Shown here piece by piece: positions 1 through 5,094 of a stretch of DNA of 6,883 bases. Positions within the stretch are counted from its first letter, which is position 1. Each line of letters begins with the position of its first letter. The position numbers were made by a program, and so were the translations under genes. A model generated the notes under the pieces. That model searched no databases. It had not been told where the DNA came from and was given only the letters and a program-made list of their open reading frames with translations. The stretch is taken from positions 1 to 6,883 of the forward strand of contig JAGQRA010000425.1 of the NCBI GenBank assembly GCA_020425885.1. Reading direction: 5' to 3'. This DNA comes from Planctomycetota bacterium (GTDB taxonomy: Bacteria > Planctomycetota > UBA1135 > UBA2386).

Positions 1-780
1 ATCGGGTTCATCGCCCTGCTCAACAACGACGCGACCGCCGACGCCGACTGGGTCCGCCAGCTCGTCGCCTGCGCCGAAACCGACCCGTCGATCGGCATCG
101 TCGCCAGCACGATGCTGTTCCACGATCGCCCCGACCGCATCGAGAACACCGGCGTCGTGCTGCTCAGGAGCGGCGAGGCCGTGCCGCGTGACCGCGGCCG
201 CCCGGCCGCCGCCGCGGCGCGCGCCGGCCGTTTCCCGATCGGCGCCTGCGGCGGCGCCGTCCTCTATCGCGCCGCGATGCTGCGTGAGATCGGCCTGTTC
301 GCGCCGGATTTCTTCGCCAACTTCGAGGATGTCGAACTGTCGCTGCGCGCGCTGGCCACCGGCTGGGACGTCCGCTTCGCCCCTGATGCGCGCGTGCGCC
401 ACAAGCTGTCGCGCAGCATCCGCAAGGTGCGCGACGAGGAGTTCCTGCTGCGCAGTCAGCGCAACCTGCTGTGGTCGAACTACACCCGGCTGCCGTGGCA
501 GGCGATCGTGCTCAACTCGCCGGCGATCCTGGCCGCGCACCTCGCCCTGCTGCTGATCTCGCCGTTGGTCGGGCAGTTCCAGCTGGCCCGTGTGATCTGG
601 CGATCGCGCCTGGCCTTCTGCCGCAACCGCGAGGCCGTCGTCGCCGAACGCCGGCGCTTCCGGCCGCTGCGCCGCGGCGGCTGGGCCCGGATCTGGTGGC
701 GTCAGAGCGGCTTCGTGCCGTACTACCTGAAGTCGTTCCTCGACATCGTGGTGCTGCGGCGGCGTCGGTTCTTCGAGTGA
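1..780 (+). CDS. GT2-family glycosyltransferase (rhamnosyltransferase-like), 5' truncated
   Basis: The reading frame is open from base 1 to the TGA at 778-780 and gives 259 residues. The N-terminal nucleotide-binding strands lie left of the window. The ATG at 112 is not the start, because recognisable GT2 sequence precedes it: LLNNDA at residues 6-11 is the metal/nucleotide-sugar (DXD-equivalent) motif. Next come GACGGAVLYR (81-90), where the acceptor site forms, and FFANFEDVELSLRA (104-117), whose E109-D110 pair is the usual catalytic-base region of WbbL-like GT2 enzymes. A hydrophobic stretch at 168-190 and an Arg-rich tail suggest peripheral membrane association. The family transfers a sugar from an NDP donor to a lipid-linked or growing glycan at the inner face of the cytoplasmic membrane. 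Donor and acceptor cannot be told. The gene converges on the minus-strand operon and so belongs to another transcript. The GT2 assignment is firm; rhamnosyl specificity is only a resemblance. Confidence 0.9.
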   Translation: MGFIALLNNDATADADWVRQLVACAETDPSIGIVASTMLFHDRPDRIENTGVVLLRSGEAVPRDRGRPAAAAARAGRFPIGACGGAVLYRAAMLREIGLFAPDFFANFEDVELSLRALATGWDVRFAPDARVRHKLSRSIRKVRDEEFLLRSQRNLLWSNYTRLPWQAIVLNSPAILAAHLALLLISPLVGQFQLARVIWRSRLAFCRNREAVVAERRRFRPLRRGGWARIWWRQSGFVPYYLKSFLDIVVLRRRRFFE

Positions 781-807
781 CGCGGCGGGTCGCCCGCGCT
801 GCGGCCA
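781..807. other. Convergent intergenic gap
   Basis: Only 27 bases separate the stop codon of the plus-strand GT2 gene from the stop codon of the minus-strand GT9-like gene. The gap is very GC-rich and holds a short perfect inverted repeat, gcggg-tcg-cccgc (785-797). No T-run follows on either strand, so any termination here is not of the classical intrinsic type. Confidence 0.8.
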
Positions 808-818
808 TCAGGGCAGCG
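797..818. terminator. Weak candidate hairpin at the convergent junction
   Basis: cgctgc (797-802) pairs exactly with gcagcg (813-818). Two more pairs (c805-g812, c806-g811) are possible past a two-base bulge, leaving the loop atca. The hairpin covers the stop codon of the minus-strand gene (808-810). It lies where both transcripts end, but no U-tract follows on either strand, and such short stems are common in DNA this rich in G+C. This is a candidate only. Confidence 0.2.
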
Positions 819-2754
819 TCAGGCGGTGCCACGCGCCGGTCGCATGATCGGGCACGAGGATGGCCAGCGCCTTCCCCAGCGCTCGCAGCGGCTCCGGCAC
901 CTCGATGCGCAGGCCGGCGAACAGCGCCTGCCGGGTGCCGGCCGCGGCGGCGACGTCGGGACGCTCGAGCCGCGAGAACGGCATCGTGGCGCGGATCGAG
1001 AAGCGACCGCCGCCGAGATCCTCGGCGAGACAGAGTTCTGATGGCGGCGTCTGCGTGCTGACAAGGTACAGCCAGCCGCCGATCCGCATCACCTCGCCGT
1101 TCGGGGTACGTGCGACCTCGTCGATCGAGCAGCGGATCACCGCCACGCTCGCGACCGACGAGGCCTCGACCACGGCACCGACGGCCGGCGTGGCCAGCCC
1201 TCCCGCATTCGCGGCACCGATCCGTTCGTAGGCGGCCTGCAGCGCGGCCGTCGCGGCGTCCCGATCCATTCCGCGCACATCGCACAGAATCCAGTGCGTG
1301 GCGGTGACGGGCCGATCGGCGACGATCTCGATATCCGCTGGCCACAGGTCGGGATCGCCGGCGTCGGGATCGAGGACGACCGGCGCGCCATCGCGGCGCA
1401 GATGGCGGTAGCTCGCCGCGACGCCCTCGTCGCCGCCGGCGGTCGGACCGTCGCCAACGCTGACGAAGCGGACCCCTCGCTCCTCGAGCCAGTCGACGGC
1501 GGCCTCGATGGTGCCATGCGCCGCGATCAGTCGTCGCCAGCCGGCAGCGTCGATGGCGACGATCAACTGATCGCGATCCCCTGGCCAACGCTCGATCAGA
1601 TCGGCATCGCCGCCATCGGCGACCAACACCGCGGCGACATCACGCACCGCATCCTGACTCGCCAGGCGTCGGTCGTCATTCGTTCCGATCTCCTGACAAC
1701 GCACCTGCCACGGACTGCCTCGTCCGACCGTCGCAACCGCAGGTCCCGACGCCTCGAGTCGCCGACACAGCGTCGACAGTGTCCGTTCGACGACATCGAA
1801 GGGCATGAACATGCACTCGCGCGGATAGCGCACGACGAACACTCCGGCGCAGGCCAGGGAGTAGTAGCCGGTGTAGGAGTGGTAGCTCACGAAGCGCCGG
1901 TAGCGGCCGATCAGCACCAGACCGGGTCGCCGGAACACGTTGGCGATGTGGGCGACGCCGCTGTCGATGCCGATGAACAGCCGGCAACCGGCGACCACGG
2001 CCAACAGCTGCGACAGACCGGTGCGGCCGGCGAGCTCGAGCACGCGCGGATCGTTGCCGAGCCAGGGGGCCTGCCTTGCACCGACATGCACGATCGAGAG
2101 CCCGGTGTGGTCGAGCAGGTAGCGCAGCAGGCGGCTCCAGCCATCGACGCTCCAGTTGCGCGCCGACTCCTCGGACTCGGAATGGAGCACCACGTATGGC
2201 TCGACCAGCTCGGGGACCGTGGCGACGGCGGGCGGTGGCACCTCGAGCGAGGGCGGCCGCGGCTGCCAATCGATGCCGGCCACGGCGGCGAAGGCCTCGG
2301 CCAGCGAGCCGAAGTCGTAGTAGTTCTCGGTGTCGACCCGGGTATCGCCGGAGAGGTTGCGCCAGGAGCCGCCGCAGCAGGCGCACGACTTGCCGTTGAG
2401 GTTGAGATCGAAGACCTGCCAGGAGCCGAGCTGCCGAACCGCATCGGCGAGTTCACCGTAGCAGTCGATCTCGATGTAGTCGTCGACACCGGGAACGAGC
2501 AGCGCGATCTCGCGATACCGCGCGCGTCCGAACCAGGCCAGGCGCACGTCAGGATGCCGCTCCCGTACCAGGCCGACGATGGCGCTGGCGGCGATGAAGT
2601 CGCCGAGCCGCTCGAGCAACAGCAAAGCTGCCGGGGCTCGCCCTGCCGAACGACACGAGTCGGCGAAGCCTGCGATGGCGCGGCGCACACCTCGGACCCG
2701 ACGGCGCCGTCGCAGGAAGCCGAGGATGCGGATCGCGATCGAGCGGAGCGACAC
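808..2754 (-). CDS. GT9 (heptosyltransferase-like) glycosyltransferase with long C-terminal extension
   Basis: This is a 648-residue protein, against about 320-380 for ordinary GT9 enzymes. Residues 44-335 look like GT9. LLLLERLGDFIAASAIVGL (44-62) is the N-terminal GD loop, VLHSESEESARNW (189-201) corresponds to the start of the second Rossmann half, and IGIDSGVAHIAN (261-272) is the family's D-S-G-x-x-H donor-site signature. A basic N-terminus (RRRRR at 15-19) could bind the membrane. The insert SCACC (123-127) is unusual. Residues about 365-540 are an unrecognised, apparently alpha/beta region. Residues about 541-648 form a beta-rich module with GGW (559-561), RPDV (598-601) and FAGL (612-615), resembling the N-terminus of the neighbouring methyltransferase. 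The start is a GTG at 2752-2754, 7 bases after the upstream stop, with no Shine-Dalgarno sequence visible; coupling to the upstream gene is likely. GT9 enzymes transfer heptose or related sugars in the cytoplasm. The real donor is unknown, and the protein need not be an LPS-core enzyme. Confidence 0.85.
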   Translation of the reverse strand: MSLRSIAIRILGFLRRRRRVRGVRRAIAGFADSCRSAGRAPAALLLLERLGDFIAASAIVGLVRERHPDVRLAWFGRARYREIALLVPGVDDYIEIDCYGELADAVRQLGSWQVFDLNLNGKSCACCGGSWRNLSGDTRVDTENYYDFGSLAEAFAAVAGIDWQPRPPSLEVPPPAVATVPELVEPYVVLHSESEESARNWSVDGWSRLLRYLLDHTGLSIVHVGARQAPWLGNDPRVLELAGRTGLSQLLAVVAGCRLFIGIDSGVAHIANVFRRPGLVLIGRYRRFVSYHSYTGYYSLACAGVFVVRYPRECMFMPFDVVERTLSTLCRRLEASGPAVATVGRGSPWQVRCQEIGTNDDRRLASQDAVRDVAAVLVADGGDADLIERWPGDRDQLIVAIDAAGWRRLIAAHGTIEAAVDWLEERGVRFVSVGDGPTAGGDEGVAASYRHLRRDGAPVVLDPDAGDPDLWPADIEIVADRPVTATHWILCDVRGMDRDAATAALQAAYERIGAANAGGLATPAVGAVVEASSVASVAVIRCSIDEVARTPNGEVMRIGGWLYLVSTQTPPSELCLAEDLGGGRFSIRATMPFSRLERPDVAAAAGTRQALFAGLRIEVPEPLRALGKALAILVPDHATGAWHRLTLP

Positions 2755-2761
2755 GGCGGCA

Positions 2762-4000
2762 CTAGATTGCCGTGAGCACGGCGATCAGCTCCTGGCCGAG
2801 GCCGGCAGCGGCGCCACCGGCGGCCATCATCGACTCGAAGCCACCGCCGGCACCGGACACCAGGTCGAGACAACGCCGGCGCTGCCACTCGGGAAGCAGC
2901 TCGCCCTCGTAGTCCATGAACGCGCGCAGGCTGGGCAACAACGGCGCGCCGTCGCCTTCTCGCGTGGTCAGGTGACGCAGCCGCAGACCGGCGACGTCGG
3001 CGATGCACCGCAGCGACCGCGACGAGAAGTAGCCGACGTGGATCGGAGGCACGAACCACTCCCAGGTCGAGCCGAGGATCTCGGCGGCCAGCGAGCGCCG
3101 GTTCGGTGTCCACAGCACCAGGATGCCGCCTGGCGCCAGGTGGTCCCGCATCCAGTCGAAATCGAGTCGCGGGGTGATCGAGTGCTCGATGACATGCCGC
3201 GTCAGGATGCAGTCGAAACGTTCGTCGGTCGCGATCGAGGTGATCGGCTGCCGCCAGATGCGGACGCCGCGACTCTGTTCGAGCGCCCGCGCCGAATTGC
3301 TCGACAGGTCCTGGCCGCGGACGTCGAGGCCGCGCTGGTGCAGCCCGAACAGCAGCGTACCCTGACCGCAGCCGACCTCGAGCACGCGTCTGCCGCCGTT
3401 GCCGAATCGGTCGAGAAAGCCACAGACGAGCTCGGTGTCGGCGGACGGGCTCAGCACATCGGGGCCGAGGGGCGCGTGGTCCCAGTACTCGGTCTCGTAG
3501 ATCGCGCCCAGCGCGTGGGCGGCGGGCAAGGGCTCGGCGAGGCCGAAGTCGCAGCGCGGACAGGTCACCAGTCGGAACGGGCCGCGCGCGACCGCTTCGT
3601 CGAGACGCCGACCCTCGGCACCGCACCAGGCGCAGGGCGCCGCGGTCGTATCCGCCACCTCGATCTCGCGCACCTCGGAGCTGATCCTCGCGGTCTGGCC
3701 GTAGGTCGTGCCCTTGCTGCCGCAGGTGACGACGACCTCGAGTTCGCTGCGATCGCCCGCCGTTTCGACGAAGGCCTGGAAACCCGAGCGGGCCGCACCG
3801 GGCAACTTCGGATAGGCGGCGAGCACATCGGGGCGCGGCTGGCAATGTACGGCGCGGGCCCAGGCACCGTCGCCGAAGCGGACCCGGATGTCGCGAACAG
3901 GCTCTCCGGCGGCGGCCCATCCCGAGACCTCGAGCCAGCCATCGTAGCTGCGAACCGGCACCCCGGCTCGCGGCCGGTCGATGGCAATCAGCTTCTTCAT
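2762..4000 (-). CDS. Zinc-ribbon SAM-dependent methyltransferase with N-terminal beta module
   Basis: This is a 412-residue protein. The start is set at the ATG at 3998-4000 (MKKLIAIDRP): it overlaps the upstream stop as ATGA and has GGAG 7 bases before it. A start 10 codons further up exists but would run into the upstream gene. Residues 7-92 form a beta-rich module with GWLEVSGWA (21-29), RPDV (56-59) and SGFQAF (72-77). A four-cysteine zinc ribbon follows: CAWC (123-126) and CPRC (147-150). The class I methyltransferase domain then has motif I VLEVGCGQG (206-214), D231 as the likely ribose-binding acid, the RHVIEHS segment (268-274), LAPGGILVLWTPN (288-300) and HVGYFSSRSL (321-330). This fits the Methyltransf_23 type found with CxxC ribbons in glycan clusters. 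It probably methylates a sugar or a glycan chain end in the cytoplasm; substrate and position are unknown. The fold is firm, the glycan role comes from context. Confidence 0.9.
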   Translation of the reverse strand: MKKLIAIDRPRAGVPVRSYDGWLEVSGWAAAGEPVRDIRVRFGDGAWARAVHCQPRPDVLAAYPKLPGAARSGFQAFVETAGDRSELEVVVTCGSKGTTYGQTARISSEVREIEVADTTAAPCAWCGAEGRRLDEAVARGPFRLVTCPRCDFGLAEPLPAAHALGAIYETEYWDHAPLGPDVLSPSADTELVCGFLDRFGNGGRRVLEVGCGQGTLLFGLHQRGLDVRGQDLSSNSARALEQSRGVRIWRQPITSIATDERFDCILTRHVIEHSITPRLDFDWMRDHLAPGGILVLWTPNRRSLAAEILGSTWEWFVPPIHVGYFSSRSLRCIADVAGLRLRHLTTREGDGAPLLPSLRAFMDYEGELLPEWQRRRCLDLVSGAGGGFESMMAAGGAAAGLGQELIAVLTAI

Positions 4001-5094
4001 GATCCGGCTCCGGCGGTGATCGCATCCCACAACTGCATGCTGCGCAAGGCTTCGGTGACACGGACCGCGGTCGCCCGAGCCGAGGCGTGCTGCATCATCT
4101 GCCGCGCTCCTGCCGACCAGGCATCACGATCCTCGCGAGCGCCGGCGACGACCCGCGCCACCGCCGCATCGATGCGCCGGGGGTCCGCATCTGCGACGCG
4201 ATACAGATGCGCCGGGTCGTCGAGCCCGAAGGCCGCCGGCGGCAGGCTGCCGAGCACGATCACCGGCTTGCGATGGAACAGCGCATGTGTTGCCGGCCAC
4301 AGGTCCGCACAGCCGGCGCCCGAGTCGGGCTCGCCGAGCTCGCGCCCGAGGACGACCGCGCCGGTGACGAACATGGCGTCCGACATCTCGAGCAGCGCCA
4401 TCAGGGCCAGCGGATCGTCGTTCGACCGCTCGACCACGATCGAAGCCGCATCCGATTGCCGCGCCCACGCGTCCCAGTCCGCGTACAGCCGGTCCGTGGT
4501 GACGTTGACGACGAGGGAGACCTTGGCGAATCGGGTGGCATGATCACGAGCGCGCCGGTCCCAGGTCTTGCGCAGCGCGGCGGAGGCCGCATTCGGCGAA
4601 CGTTCGTCGACGCAGACCGTGAAGACGCGGTCCTCGTCCCGCAGCCCGCGTGCCAGTCGCGACTGGTGACGAACGGTGCCGATCTGACACGAGCTGCCGA
4701 TCCACTCGACCTTGGCGCCGCCGGCCGCGAGGCGCTCGCCCAACGCATGTGAGGCCGCGAGGAACCCGTGCACGCGATCGCGTCGCGCCAGCCATTCGCC
4801 GAGCTCGGATCGGTTGCGAACGAGCGGATGCAGCACGATCGTGGAGCCCTCGGCGCGGCGCAGGTTGGCGTCGAGCCCCTTGATGGCGGAACAGAGGATC
4901 GAAAGACGCGCCCGGCCCTGCCCGTGCAGCTGAGCGCTCCCGGCATCACGGACGACGCGCAGGCCGAGGGTCTCGAGGACATGGGCCAACCCGAGCGCCA
5001 TCGCCGATTCCCGCGCGTCCAGCCCCGGCCCGATCATCAACGCGATGTCGGCGGCCACGGCAGTCGATCGCGATGAACTGGCGATGGCCATCAT
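3997..5094 (-). CDS. Putative glycosyltransferase, GT4/GT-B-like C-terminal half
   Basis: This is a 365-residue protein that I do not recognise by name. The open frame runs further upstream to about 6621, but that part lies out of phase over the clear GT2-WbsX gene, so the real start is the ATG at 5092-5094. That ATG overlaps the upstream TGA as ATGA and has GGAGAGG 8 bases before it. The layout suggests two Rossmann-like halves. Residues 15-150 include IALMIGPGLDARES and VHGFLAASHALGERL (108-122), like the segment GT-B enzymes use to name the acceptor-side partner. Residues 155-350 run RVFTVCVDERS (156-166), a LEMSDAMFVTG segment (235-245), then RKPVIVLGSLPP (275-286) and VADADPRRIDAAV (300-312), in the order of a GT4 C-terminal domain. 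The usual EX7E glutamates are absent; the aligned positions appear to be C262 and H270. Its place inside a glycan operon supports a role in sugar transfer, but a non-catalytic or other function is possible. Confidence 0.75.
   Translation of the reverse strand: MMAIASSSRSTAVAADIALMIGPGLDARESAMALGLAHVLETLGLRVVRDAGSAQLHGQGRARLSILCSAIKGLDANLRRAEGSTIVLHPLVRNRSELGEWLARRDRVHGFLAASHALGERLAAGGAKVEWIGSSCQIGTVRHQSRLARGLRDEDRVFTVCVDERSPNAASAALRKTWDRRARDHATRFAKVSLVVNVTTDRLYADWDAWARQSDAASIVVERSNDDPLALMALLEMSDAMFVTGAVVLGRELGEPDSGAGCADLWPATHALFHRKPVIVLGSLPPAAFGLDDPAHLYRVADADPRRIDAAVARVVAGAREDRDAWSAGARQMMQHASARATAVRVTEALRSMQLWDAITAGAGS
4008..4011 (-). promoter_or_regulatory. Ribosome binding site for the methyltransferase gene
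   Basis: Read on the minus strand, GGAG (plus strand ctcc at 4008-4011) lies 7 bases before the ATG at 4000, inside the last codons of the upstream gene. With the ATGA overlap it supports 4000 as the start rather than the ATG ten codons upstream. Confidence 0.55.

Noticed and set aside
112..780. Start of the first gene at the ATG at 112
   Set aside because: The frame is open from base 1 and holds the GT2 LLNNDA motif before this ATG, so the gene is truncated by the window.
1569..1578. Repeated 10-base palindrome gatcgcgatc (also at 2731-2740)
   Set aside because: Both copies fall inside codons of the GT9-like gene, for Asp-Arg-Asp and Ile-Ala-Ile. They are explained by codon choice in GC-rich DNA, and two copies do not suggest an operator.
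512..1588. A 358-codon minus-strand frame crossing the convergent junction
   Set aside because: It overlaps the ends of both convergent genes in shadow frames and yields low-complexity Arg-rich sequence.
1294..2775. A 493-codon open frame on the plus strand opposite the GT9-like gene
   Set aside because: The translation is low-complexity and rich in Gly, Asp, Arg and Gln with no family motif. It lies exactly antisense to a gene with clear GT9 signatures. Long antisense frames are expected where third positions are nearly all G or C.
1911..4061. A 716-codon minus-strand frame overlapping the methyltransferase and GT9 genes
   Set aside because: Its product is mostly Arg, Ala and Pro, as expected for an out-of-phase reading of GC-rich genes. 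The SAM-binding and GT9 motifs are all in the other frames.
2579..4543. A 654-codon open frame on the plus strand opposite the methyltransferase and its neighbours
   Set aside because: It runs across two gene junctions of the minus strand, has no recognisable motif, and covers the well-supported methyltransferase and the GT4-like gene.
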